DNA of 64,000 nt from Candidatus Ribeiella danica (GTDB lineage: Bacteria > Chloroflexota > Chloroflexia > Chloroflexales > Roseiflexaceae), in the NCBI GenBank assembly GCA_016717335.1, contig JADKFS010000012.1, positions 1 through 64,000 of the forward strand, given 5' to 3'. Below, piece by piece: positions 49,684 to 58,159 of the stretch; within the stretch, counting starts at the first letter, position 1, and each line of letters starts with the position of its first letter. The translations under genes were made by a program, and so were the position numbers. The notes beneath the pieces were generated by a model. That model had not been told where the DNA came from, did no database searches, and saw only the letters and a list, made by a program, of their open reading frames with translations.

Positions 49684-49752
49684 GGGGAGACAAGGAGACA
49701 AGGAGACAAGGAGACAAGGAGACAAGGAGACAAGGAGACAAGGAGACAAGGG
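49684..49752. repeat. Octamer tandem repeat (GGAGACAA) right after the exporter stop
   Basis: Eight near-perfect GGAGACAA units start at the base after the TGA at 49680-49682 and reach the leader of the four-helix-bundle gene. The same octamer, reversed, occurs at 50241-50271 and 29717-29766. Confidence 0.9.
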
Positions 49753-49781
49753 GAAGGTCTGTTTGTAGTGGGAGGTGGATG

Positions 49782-50213
49782 ATGGGTGGGAAGATACGGA
49801 CGCATCGCGAGCTGGAGGCTTATCGAAAAGCTTTTGACACTGCGATGGAGATCTTCGAGCTGTCGAGAGGCTTCCCACGTGAAGAGACCTATTCGCTCAC
49901 GGATCAGATCCGTCGCTCATCGCGCTCGGTCTGTGCAAACTTGGCGGAGGCCTGGCGCAAGCGCCGCTACGAGAAAGCATTCGTCGCCAAACTCTGCGAC
50001 GCCGAGAGCGAGGCCGCCGAGACACAGGTTTGGCTGGAGTTCGCGCTCAAGTGCGGCTACATCCAGCGGGATAACGCCAATGCGCTCTATCAAGCCTGCG
50101 AAGAGGTTACCAAGCTGCTTGTCAGCATGATTGCCAGCCCGGAGAAATGGACGATCGGCTACTCAGACAGATCGATCCAGGAGGCTTCTGAAGAATATGA
50201 GGCACTCCTGTAA
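49782..50213 (+). CDS. Four-helix-bundle protein, S23/23S rRNA intervening-sequence family
   Basis: A 143-residue helical protein with the family hallmarks: RELEAYRKAFDTAMEIFELSRGFPREETYSLTDQIRRSSRSVCANLAEAWRKRRYEKAFVAKLCDAESEAAETQVWLEFALKCGYI in separate helices (split here by family motif order: AY.KA...A.EI, SLTDQIRRSSRS, NLAE.W, AETQVWLE). Relatives include proteins first seen in 23S rRNA intervening sequences and the Avd accessory protein of diversity-generating retroelements; function is generally unknown. GGAGG is six bases before ATG 49782. It is less GC-rich than its neighbours, and is flanked by inverted octamer repeats between the two exporter genes. Confidence 0.9.
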   Translation: MGGKIRTHRELEAYRKAFDTAMEIFELSRGFPREETYSLTDQIRRSSRSVCANLAEAWRKRRYEKAFVAKLCDAESEAAETQVWLEFALKCGYIQRDNANALYQACEEVTKLLVSMIASPEKWTIGYSDRSIQEASEEYEALL

Positions 50214-50240
50214 ATCTCAGCTCATCGAGAAGCTGCTGCC

Positions 50241-50271
50241 GATCTCCTTGTCTCCTTGTCTCCTTGTCTAG
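50241..50271. repeat. Octamer tandem repeat (TGTCTCCT), inverted relative to 49684
   Basis: Three to four TCTCCTTG units after the four-helix-bundle gene are the reverse complement of the GGAGACAA array before it. Confidence 0.88.
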
Positions 50272-50338
50272 GGTGAGAAGCGTAACATGTCTTGCGGGTA
50301 AAAAGTCTCGAAGACATACAGAACCCGGAGCAACACAT

Positions 50339-52381
50339 ATGATGGGAGGACCCGGCGGTCCCGGCCGCCTCTTGAATACCGAGGCCCAGAAGCCCAAGAA
50401 TCTGGGCGCGACGCTGGCGCGGTTCGGCTACTACTTCGGCAAGTACTGGGTCGGCATTGTGCTAACCATGCTGCTGATCGTCGGCGGCGTCTGGACGCAG
50501 GTGACCGCGCCGGAGCTGATCGGCCAGGCGGTCGACTGCTACCTGGCGCCGCAGGCCGGCGCCAGCAGCTGCTGGTACACGGCCGCCGACCCCGCCGCGA
50601 CGGCGGACGCGCGGGTGGCCGGCCTAGGCGCGCTGGTGCTGCTGCTGGTGGCGCTGTTCGTGGGCGGCTCGCTGATGAACGGCCTGGCCTTCTACACAAT
50701 GAACTGGTCGGGCCAGCACGCGCTGCGGCGCATTCGCGAGGACCTGTTCGAGCAGGTGCACCGGCTGTCGCTGGGCTACTACGCCGAGAACGAGGCCGGC
50801 AACGTCATGAGCCGGATCACCAGCGATACCGACACGATCCAGCAGGCGATCGGCTTCGCGCTGATCAACGTCGTCAGCGGCGCGCTGCTGATCGTCTGGA
50901 TCATGGTCAAGATGCTGCAGGAGAACGTGCCCTACGCGCTGCTGAGCCTGAGCGTCGTGCCGGTGATGGCGGTGGCGACCGGCTACTTCTCGGGCCAGGC
51001 GCGCAAGGCCTTCCGCAAGAGCCGCCAGCAGATGGGCAACGTCAACGCCGGCCTGCAGGAGAGCATCGCCGGCGTGCGCGAGGTCCAGGCGTTCAACCGC
51101 GAGGACGAGAGCATCGAGCAGTTCCGCCGCGCCAACGCCGCCAACCGCGACGCGAACGTGCGCGCGGCCAGCTTCACCACCGCGCTGAACCCGGTGCTCG
51201 AGGCGCTCGGCTACGTCGCGCTGGCGATCGTCGTGGTGGTCGGCGGCCTGTCGCTGCTGCGCGGCCAGCCGCTGCTGGGCGGCAGGGCGATCACGCTCGG
51301 CGTGGTGTTCGCGTTCCTGCAGTACGTGCAGCGCTTCAACCAGCCGATCCAGCAGATCGCGGTGCTGTGGACCAACGTGCAGAGCGCGATCGCCGGCGGC
51401 GAGCGGATCTTCGGCCTGCTCGACGTCGCGCCCGAGATCAGCGACAAGCCCGGCGCGATCGAGATGCCGCCGATCCGCGGGCGGGTCGCGTTCGAGGATG
51501 TGACGTTCAGCTACCAGGCTGGGACAAGGGACTTGGGGCTAGGAGCTAGGGATCAGGGATCGGAGGCCCGTAATACGGCGATCGCCGCATCGAATGGCAC
51601 CGGAGCTCAGGCCCCAAGCCCCAAGCCCCGAGCCCCGAGCCCCGACGGCTCACAAGCCCCAAGCCCCAAGCTCCAAGCCCCAACCGTGCTGAACGGCGTC
51701 TCGCTCGTCGCCGAGCCGGGCCAGATGATCGCGATCGTCGGGCCGACCGGCGCGGGCAAGACCACGATCATCAACCTCATCCCGCGCTTCTACGACGTGT
51801 CGAGCGGCGCGGTCAAGATCGACGGGGTCGACGTGCGCGACGTGACGCGCACCAGCCTGCGCTCGCAGATCGGCATCGTGCTGCAGGACTCGTTCCTGTT
51901 CTCCGACACGGTGATGAACAACATCCGCTACGGCCGTCTCGACGCGACCGACGAGGAGGTGATCGCCGCGGCGAAGCTGGCCTCGGCCGACAGCTTCATC
52001 GAGCGGCTGCCCGAGGGCTACCAGACGGTCCTGGGCGAGCGCGGCAGCGGCCTGAGCCAGGGCCAGCGCCAGCTGATCTCGATCGCGCGCGCGGCGCTGG
52101 CCAGCCCGCGCATCCTGATCCTCGACGAGGCGACATCGAGCGTGGACACGCGCACCGAGCGGCTGATCCAGAAGGCGTTCGACCAGCTGCTGGAGGGCCG
52201 CACCAGCTTCGTGATCGCCCACCGGCTCAGCACGATCCAGCACGCCGATCAGGTACTGATGCTCCAGGCCGGCCAGATCGTCGAGCGCGGCACCCACGCC
52301 GAGCTGCTGGCCCGGCGCGGCCCGTACTACGATCTGTACATGAGCCAGTTCCGCCGCGAGGAGGAGCAGGTCGGGACGTGA
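50339..52381 (+). CDS. ABC exporter half-transporter, canonical ATPase, with a large repeat-derived insert
   Basis: A 680-residue membrane/ATPase fusion, partner of the 47796 gene. Six helices precede an ATPase domain with Walker A GPTGAGKT, Walker B ILILDEATS with the catalytic Glu, and an off-consensus signature LSQGQRQ; the partner contributes the opposite pattern, so one of the two ATP sites is predicted to be degenerate. Between VTFSYQAG and LNGVSLVAEPGQ (about residues 394-450) some 54 extra residues (DLGLGARDQGSEAR, APSPKPRAPSPDG) interrupt the first beta-sheet region and come from an inverted heptamer array. GGAG before ATG 50339. Confidence 0.92.
   Translation: MMGGPGGPGRLLNTEAQKPKNLGATLARFGYYFGKYWVGIVLTMLLIVGGVWTQVTAPELIGQAVDCYLAPQAGASSCWYTAADPAATADARVAGLGALVLLLVALFVGGSLMNGLAFYTMNWSGQHALRRIREDLFEQVHRLSLGYYAENEAGNVMSRITSDTDTIQQAIGFALINVVSGALLIVWIMVKMLQENVPYALLSLSVVPVMAVATGYFSGQARKAFRKSRQQMGNVNAGLQESIAGVREVQAFNREDESIEQFRRANAANRDANVRAASFTTALNPVLEALGYVALAIVVVVGGLSLLRGQPLLGGRAITLGVVFAFLQYVQRFNQPIQQIAVLWTNVQSAIAGGERIFGLLDVAPEISDKPGAIEMPPIRGRVAFEDVTFSYQAGTRDLGLGARDQGSEARNTAIAASNGTGAQAPSPKPRAPSPDGSQAPSPKLQAPTVLNGVSLVAEPGQMIAIVGPTGAGKTTIINLIPRFYDVSSGAVKIDGVDVRDVTRTSLRSQIGIVLQDSFLFSDTVMNNIRYGRLDATDEEVIAAAKLASADSFIERLPEGYQTVLGERGSGLSQGQRQLISIARAALASPRILILDEATSSVDTRTERLIQKAFDQLLEGRTSFVIAHRLSTIQHADQVLMLQAGQIVERGTHAELLARRGPYYDLYMSQFRREEEQVGT
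51519..51684. repeat. In-frame inverted heptamer array inside the ABC ATPase domain
   Basis: GGGACAA, GGGACTT, GGGGCTA, GGAGCTA, GGGATCA units (51520-51560), a unique centre of about 50 bp, then GCCCCAA/GCCCCGA units in opposite sense (51609-51684). These match the ACTTGGG array at 29605-29693. The host frame is maintained. Confidence 0.88.
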
Positions 52382-52447
52382 ACGCGGAGCTGCGGAGGGC
52401 GCGTGGACTTCCGCTGCCGCGCCGCTCTTCCCCCGCCGCTCTATCTT

Positions 52448-52457
52448 CGGCTATAAT
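52448..52457 (+). promoter_or_regulatory. CGGCTATAAT -10 element, probable leaderless promoter of the CPA1 gene
   Basis: TATAAT (52452-52457) ends only six bases before the ATG at 52464, so transcription would begin at or next to the start codon. There is no ribosome binding site. Confidence 0.55.
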
Positions 52458-52463
52458 GCCGCC

Positions 52464-53936
52464 ATGACCATCGAGACCATTCTCCTGGCCGTAGCGCTGC
52501 TGCTCGTCGCGAGCATTATCGCGAGCACCGCCTCCCACCGGCTCGGCATCCCCGCGCTGGTGTTCTTCCTTGCGATTGGAATGCTCGCCGGATCGGACGG
52601 CCTCGGTGGGATCGCCTTCGACAACGCCTGGCAGGCCCAGTCGGTCGGGGTGGTGGCGCTGGCCTACATCCTGTTCTCGGGCGGCATGGACACCGACTGG
52701 CGGCGGATCAGGCCGGTGCTCTCGGCCGGGCTGCTGCTGGCGAACGTCGGCGTCGCCGTCAGCGCGCTGCTGGTGGCCGGCTTCGTGGTGCTGGTGCTCG
52801 ACTTCACGCCGATCGCCGGCCTGCTGCTCGGCGCGATCGTCTCGTCGACCGACGCCGCCGCAGTGTTCTCGGTGATGCGCACCCGCGGCGTCCGGCTGCG
52901 CGGCGACCTCGAGCCACTGATCGAGCTGGAGTCCGGCAGCAACGATCCGATCGCGGTGTTCCTGACGATCGGCCTGACCGGCCTGCTGTCCAACCCTGGC
53001 GCCTCGCTGATCGGACTCGTGCCGGCGTTTGTCATGCAGATGGCGATCGGCGCGCTGGGCGGCTACCTGTTCGGCGTCGCGATGACATGGCTGATCAACC
53101 GGCTGCGGCTGCGCCAGGAGGGCCTGTACCCGGTGCTGACGCTCGCACTGGTGCTGCTGACCTACAGCGCCACGGCCGAGCTGGGTGGCAACGGCTTCCT
53201 GGCGGTCTACCTGGCCGGCATCGTCATCGGCAACCGCGACTTCGTGCACAAGCGCAGCCTGATGCGCTTCCACGACGGGATCGCCTGGCTGATGCAGATC
53301 GGGATGTTCCTGGTGCTGGGGCTGCTGGTGTTCCCCTCGCGGCTCGTGCCGGTGGCCGGCGCCGGCCTGCTCGTCTCGGCCTTCCTGATCGTCGTCGCGC
53401 GCCCGCTGAGCGTCTTCGCCGCGCTGGCGCTGACCCGGCTGGGCGCGCGCGACAAGCTCATGGTCGCGTGGTCGGGGCTGCGCGGCTCGGTGCCGATCGT
53501 CCTGGCGACCTACCCGCTGCTGGAGGGGGTCGCCAACGCCGACCTGATCTTTCACCTGGTCTTCTTCATCGTGCTGACGTCGGTGGTGATCCAGGGCAGC
53601 TCGATTGGCTTCGTCGCGAAGCTGCTGGGCGTGCAGGACTCGCGCCAGGCCGGCTACCGCTACCCGCTCGAGTTCGTGCCCGAGATCAGCCAGGGCAGCC
53701 AGCTCAGCGAGCTGGCGGTCCCGCGCGGGTCGTCGCTCGACGGCAGGTCGATCGTGGAGATCGGGCTGCCGCGCGGGGCGCTGGTCGTGCTGGTGCGGCG
53801 CGGCGACGAGAGCATCGTCCCGAACGGCGGCACCATCCTGGAGGCCGATGACCGGCTGGTGATGCTGGCGGACGGCGAGGCGCTGGCGTCGATACAGTTG
53901 CGCCTTGCCGGCGAGGAGGAGGCCGCGGCCGGCTGA
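52464..53936 (+). CDS. CPA1-type K+(Na+)/H+ antiporter with RCK_C domain (NhaP2/CvrA-like)
   Basis: A 490-residue membrane exchanger with about twelve helices. Family motifs: AYILFSGGMDTDWRRIRPVL, GAIVSSTDAAAVFSVM and the essential SNDPIAV, GGNGFLAVYLAGIVIGN, WSGLRGSVPIVLATYPL. The C-terminal 80 residues form a TrkA-C/RCK_C domain (SLDGRSIVEIGLPRGALVVLVRRGDE...PNGGTILEADDRLVML), as in K+/H+ antiporters of the NhaP2 group. Monocistronic with a probable leaderless promoter. Confidence 0.93.
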   Translation: MTIETILLAVALLLVASIIASTASHRLGIPALVFFLAIGMLAGSDGLGGIAFDNAWQAQSVGVVALAYILFSGGMDTDWRRIRPVLSAGLLLANVGVAVSALLVAGFVVLVLDFTPIAGLLLGAIVSSTDAAAVFSVMRTRGVRLRGDLEPLIELESGSNDPIAVFLTIGLTGLLSNPGASLIGLVPAFVMQMAIGALGGYLFGVAMTWLINRLRLRQEGLYPVLTLALVLLTYSATAELGGNGFLAVYLAGIVIGNRDFVHKRSLMRFHDGIAWLMQIGMFLVLGLLVFPSRLVPVAGAGLLVSAFLIVVARPLSVFAALALTRLGARDKLMVAWSGLRGSVPIVLATYPLLEGVANADLIFHLVFFIVLTSVVIQGSSIGFVAKLLGVQDSRQAGYRYPLEFVPEISQGSQLSELAVPRGSSLDGRSIVEIGLPRGALVVLVRRGDESIVPNGGTILEADDRLVMLADGEALASIQLRLAGEEEAAAG

Positions 53937-54528
53937 TCGTTCATTCGTGGCACGCTGCTCGTGGGGGCTGCGCGCCCCCGTGCCCCCCGGCCGGGGCTTG
54001 CGCCCCTGGACCCCAAGGAGACCAGGTGACAAGGTGACAAGATGCCAACGTGCCAACGTGCCAACAGGCTTGGAACGATGGACAGATGACACAGCCCGTT
54101 GCAGCCCGACCGGTCGGAATGTGGATGGGCATGCGCCACGATCATTGCAACTGATCCGGCATCATTTGCCGGAGGGGGGCCGGGGGAACCGGCGCGGGTT
54201 CCCCCGGGCGGGGGGCGCAGGCCCGAAAGAAACGGGGGGGGGCGCAGCGCCCGAAAGACAGCCCGCGCAGCTTCCTGAACCGGCGCGGGTTCCCCCGGGC
54301 GGGGGGCCGGGGGGCGCAGCGCCCCGAAAGAAACCGGGCGGGGGGCCGGGGGCGCAGCGCCCCGAAAGACAGCCCGCGCAGCTTCCTGAACCGGCGCGGG
54401 TTCCCCCGGGCGGGGGGCCGGGGGCGCAGCGCCCCGAAAGAAACCGGGCGGGGGGCCGGGGGCGCAGCGCCCCGAAAGACAGCCCGCGCAGCGCCCCACC
54501 CAGCACCGGCGCAGCCGGCACAGTATGC
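53937..54528. repeat. GC-rich dispersed and tandem repeats
   Basis: No gene. A reversed copy of the GGGGTCCAGGGGCGCAAGCC module lies at about 53990-54015, then octamers (AGGTGACA) at 54023-54045, then three copies of a module of about 111 bp (landmark AGCCCGCGCAGC at about 54260, 54371 and 54481) built from ACCGGCGCGGGTTCCCCCGG and GGGGGCGCAGCGCCCC palindromes. Confidence 0.8.
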
Positions 54529-54581
54529 TATACTTGGCAGACAACCGCAGGCGCGCAGCATCCCCAGTGAAAGGAACAAGT

Positions 54582-55358
54582 ATGGCCCCGGCCAGTAGTC
54601 TGGTGGCGCTCTTCAGCGCGATGACGCAGAATCTTCAGCAGGATCGGGCGGATCTCAACCGGCTCGACCGCGGCGACGGCGACGCCGGCGACAACATGGC
54701 CGCCAATTTCCAGATCGTCACCGATACGCTTTCCAGCGCCATCCAGCAGGGCGGCCAGAAGGCCGACGTCGGGGCGGCGCTGCGGCAGGCGGCCGAGGCG
54801 CTCAAGCAGCAGGGCCAGGGCGCGACGGCGCCAATCTACGCCCAGGGCATCGCGGACGCGGCGCAGCGCCTGCAGGGGAAGTCGAGCTTCTCGATCGACG
54901 ACCTGCTGCCGCTGCTCCAGGGGCTGCTGAGCGGCTCGCAGCAGGCCAGCGGCATGCAGCCGGGGCAGGGCTCGCTGATCGATGTGCTGCTGCCCGGCGT
55001 CATGACCTACATGCAGGCCAAGCAGGCCGGCGACTCGGATCTGCAGGCGATCCTCAAGGCGATGCTGAACCTGCGGCGCGGCGCTAACAGCACGGCCGCC
55101 TCGCCGATCGGCTTCGGCAACGACAGCCAGCGCGATACGACCGGCCAGATTGACCCGGGCGCGGCCGGCGCAGCCTCGCTGCTGGAGGGCCTGTTCGGGG
55201 CGCTCCTGAACGGGGCGCTGCAGCAGCAGAGCCGCCCCGCGCCCACGCCCGCCCCGCAGCCGGCGCAGGGCAGCGGCGGGAATCTCGGCGACCTGCTCGG
55301 CCAGCTCTTCAGCGACCAGGGCCAGCCGCCCACGGCGCGGCGCAGCCATCGCCGCTGA
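54582..55358 (+). CDS. DhaL/DAK2-like protein with a Gln-rich tail
   Basis: A 258-residue protein. Near the N-terminus, LNRLDRGDGDAGDNMAANFQIV matches the DhaL/DAK2 metal-ADP site (GDGD.G.NM). The middle continues as helices consistent with DhaL (LRQAAEALKQQGQGATAPIYAQGI), but the last 100 residues are Gln/Gly/Ala/Pro-rich and without a known fold. DhaL domains phosphorylate dihydroxyacetone or act in fatty-acid kinases; no DhaK or FakB partner is adjacent, so the role is open. AAAGGA precedes ATG 54582 and TATACT stands at 54529-54534; a terminator follows. Confidence 0.7.
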   Translation: MAPASSLVALFSAMTQNLQQDRADLNRLDRGDGDAGDNMAANFQIVTDTLSSAIQQGGQKADVGAALRQAAEALKQQGQGATAPIYAQGIADAAQRLQGKSSFSIDDLLPLLQGLLSGSQQASGMQPGQGSLIDVLLPGVMTYMQAKQAGDSDLQAILKAMLNLRRGANSTAASPIGFGNDSQRDTTGQIDPGAAGAASLLEGLFGALLNGALQQQSRPAPTPAPQPAQGSGGNLGDLLGQLFSDQGQPPTARRSHRR

Positions 55359-55383
55359 GCCTCCGATCGGCGCGCCGCCGCCC

Positions 55384-55415
55384 GCCCGATCCCTCGCGGG
55401 GTCGGGCTTTTGTTT
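55384..55415 (+). terminator. Intrinsic terminator of the DhaL-like gene
   Basis: GCCCGATCCC, loop TCGC, GGGGTCGGGC (one G-T pair), followed by TTTTGTTT. Confidence 0.85.
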
Positions 55416-55642
55416 ATGCGCTGTGGATGCGCCGGATCACCCCCGCTCGCCCCCGGCCACAAGCATAGCCCATACGCCCGCACCTCGTAAGCAGCCCCGC
55501 CGACGGCTTGCCTGGTGGAGTATAATCCATGCAGGATGACGATCTGTTGTGGGGCTGAGCCCGCGCAGCCCGCCGCGCGCGGCCCGGCCCTTCCATATGG
55601 GAGCTGCGGCGGATCTTCTGCCGCGCCTCACTGCTCGCTGCC

Positions 55643-57943
55643 ATGAATGCACTTCCTTATGTCATTCTCTTCTTGATACCGGCGGCCACCTCGGCGGCGC
55701 TGGCCGCGTACGGCTGGCCGCGCCGAACCAGCGAGTCCAGGCCGTTCAGCCTGCTCATGGGCGCGGTTGCGCTCTGGTCGATCTGCCACGCGCTCAGCGT
55801 CGCCAGCCCGACCTTCGAGGGCACGCTGTTCTGGGCGCAGGTGCAGTACGCCGGGATCGTGCTGGTCGGCCCGCTCTGGCTGCTGTTCGCGCTGGCCTAC
55901 GCGAACCGCTGGGAGCTGGCAACGCGCACGCGGCAGATCGTCCTGCTGGCGCCATCGGCCCTTGCGTTCGTCGCAGTGCTCACCAACAGCTGGCACCGGC
56001 TCTGGTGGCCCAGCGTGCTGCCGGACACCAGCCGCGACTTCATGTCGCTGGCGGTGACGCGCGGCCCGCTGTTCTGGCTGCACGCCACCTACAGCTACGG
56101 CTGCGTGCTGTTTGGCATGGGGCTGTTCGTCTACACCATGATCGAGTCGCGCCTGATCTACCGCAACCAGGCCCGGCTGGTCGTGCTCGGCGGGCTGTTC
56201 CCGCTGGTCGGGAACATCGCGCTGCTGATGGGCCTCCGGCTGCGCTACATCGACGACCCGACGCCGTTCCTGTTCGTCGGATCGGGGCTGGTGATGTTCT
56301 ACGCCGCCCGCCACTACCACCTGCTCGACCTCGCGCCAGTCGCGCAGCGCGAGATCTTCGAGGGCATGCCCGATGGCGTCGTCGTGCTCGACCGGCGCGG
56401 CGTGGTCGCGGCTGTCAACACCGCCGCGGCGCGGCTGCTGGCGATCGAGCCGGGGGCCTGGGTCGGGCAGGCCGCGCGTAATCTGGCGAACAGCTCGCCG
56501 CTGGCGGGCGCGCTGGGCAACCTGCTGGAGGCGCCGGCAGCCGGCGCGCCCACCGCTACGATCACCGCCACCTACACCGGCCACGACGGGCAGCGCGTCG
56601 TGGAGGCGCGGCTGCGCCCGCTGGCGGCCGGCCAGCGCGAGCGCGCGGGCGCGATGCTGCTGCTGCGCGATGTCACCGAGCAGGCGCGCCTGGCCCAGCA
56701 GCTCGATCGGCGGCTGGGCGAGCTGACGCTGCTGAACGAGATCGCGCGCGCCGCCAACGCCGCCGCGCAGACCGGCGACCTGCTGCGGACGATCACGGGC
56801 GAGATCATCCGCGCGATGGCCTGGGACCGGGTCGTGATCGGGATCTTGCAGCCCGACGACAGCACGCTCCGGATTGTGGTCGACGAGTCGCCGCACGAGA
56901 TCGAGCAGAGCGAGGGCAACGACGTAAGCGCGGCCGATTTTGGGCTGATCTTCGAGATCATGCGCACCGGCGAGACGTGCGTGCTCAACGCCGCCGACCC
57001 GGCGCTGAGCGGCACGACCACCCTGGCGACGATGCGGCGGCTCGATCTGCAGACCGGCCTGGTGGCGCCGCTCTACCAGCGCGGCGCCGCGCTGGGCGTG
57101 CTGCTGGTCGGGCACACCGCCGCGCAGGCGATCGCGCCCGAGGACCTGCGGCTGTACGAGACGGTCGGCAAGCTGATCGGCGACGCGATCACCCGCGCGC
57201 GGCTGTACGAGGCGGCCAACGAGGCCAGCGCGCTCAAGTCGGCGTTCCTGGCGACGATCAGCCACGAGCTGCGCACGCCGCTGACCTCGATCATCGGGTA
57301 CGCCGACATGCTGGAGGGCGGGATCTTCGGGCAGCTGCCCGAGGCCGCGATCGAGCCGCTCGACCACGTGCGGCGCAGCGGCCAGGCGCTGCTGCGCATG
57401 ATCAACGACATCCTGGACTTCTCGAAGATGGAGGCCGGCCACTTCAACGTGGACCTCTACCCGGTCGATCTGGCGACGGTGATCCGCGGCGTGGCCGGGG
57501 CGCTGCTGCCGCAGATCCGCCAGCGCGAGCTCGGCCTGGCGCTGGATCTCGCGCCGGACCTGCCGCTGGTGCAGGCCAACAGCACGCGTCTGGAGCAGGT
57601 GGTGACCAACCTGCTCGCCAACGCGATCAAGTTCACCGACGCCGGATCGATCAGCGTGCGGGCCGAGGTCCACGGCGACCGGGTGCGGATCAGCGTCGAG
57701 GACACCGGGATCGGCATCGCGCCCGAGGAGGTGCGCCAGCTGTTCCAGCCGTTCCACCAGATCGACAACCAGATCACCCGGCGCTACGGCGGCAGCGGCC
57801 TGGGCCTGGCGATCAGCCGCCGGCTGATCGATCTCATGCACGGGACGATCGGGGTCGAGAGCGCGCCCGGCGCCGGCTCGACGTTCTACTGCGAGCTGCG
57901 GGTCGCCGCGCACAGCTCGCTGATGGAGATCGCAGTCAGCTGA
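55643..57943 (+). CDS. Sensor histidine kinase: seven-helix sensor, PAS, GAF, HisKA, HATPase
   Basis: A 766-residue kinase. The first 230 residues are seven membrane helices of the histidine kinase N-terminal 7TM type. A PAS domain follows (EIFEGMPDGVVVLDRRGVVAAVNTAA, about 235-350), then a GAF domain (LTLLNEIARAANAAAQTGDLLRTI, about 360-520), the phospho-acceptor His in ATISHELRTPLTSIIGYADML, and the ATPase domain with NLLANAIKFTDAG, EDTGIGIAPEE and GGSGLGLAISRRLIDLM. No response regulator gene is adjacent. A TATAAT lies at 55521-55526. Confidence 0.93.
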   Translation: MNALPYVILFLIPAATSAALAAYGWPRRTSESRPFSLLMGAVALWSICHALSVASPTFEGTLFWAQVQYAGIVLVGPLWLLFALAYANRWELATRTRQIVLLAPSALAFVAVLTNSWHRLWWPSVLPDTSRDFMSLAVTRGPLFWLHATYSYGCVLFGMGLFVYTMIESRLIYRNQARLVVLGGLFPLVGNIALLMGLRLRYIDDPTPFLFVGSGLVMFYAARHYHLLDLAPVAQREIFEGMPDGVVVLDRRGVVAAVNTAAARLLAIEPGAWVGQAARNLANSSPLAGALGNLLEAPAAGAPTATITATYTGHDGQRVVEARLRPLAAGQRERAGAMLLLRDVTEQARLAQQLDRRLGELTLLNEIARAANAAAQTGDLLRTITGEIIRAMAWDRVVIGILQPDDSTLRIVVDESPHEIEQSEGNDVSAADFGLIFEIMRTGETCVLNAADPALSGTTTLATMRRLDLQTGLVAPLYQRGAALGVLLVGHTAAQAIAPEDLRLYETVGKLIGDAITRARLYEAANEASALKSAFLATISHELRTPLTSIIGYADMLEGGIFGQLPEAAIEPLDHVRRSGQALLRMINDILDFSKMEAGHFNVDLYPVDLATVIRGVAGALLPQIRQRELGLALDLAPDLPLVQANSTRLEQVVTNLLANAIKFTDAGSISVRAEVHGDRVRISVEDTGIGIAPEEVRQLFQPFHQIDNQITRRYGGSGLGLAISRRLIDLMHGTIGVESAPGAGSTFYCELRVAAHSSLMEIAVS

Positions 57944-58159
57944 CGAAAAGCAGGGCGGTGCTCACCCGCCATTATATGCCATGTTTTGCAGCCCCTTTAC
58001 ACGGCTTTGACGCGCCGCTTTCCGCTCACCCTTACTCCTGAGTGGGCTCGAAGAGTTCGATCGGGTTGCCCGGTCGTGGCGCGTCCAAGCGCATTACCAC
58101 CCAGGGCTTCGGCCGTCCAACCCGCACCAGTGTGTCCTATCAGCCGAGCGGTTCCTGAG

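Noticed and set aside
55628..57913. A 761-codon frame antisense to the histidine kinase
   Set aside because: The kinase has every family motif; the antisense translation has none.
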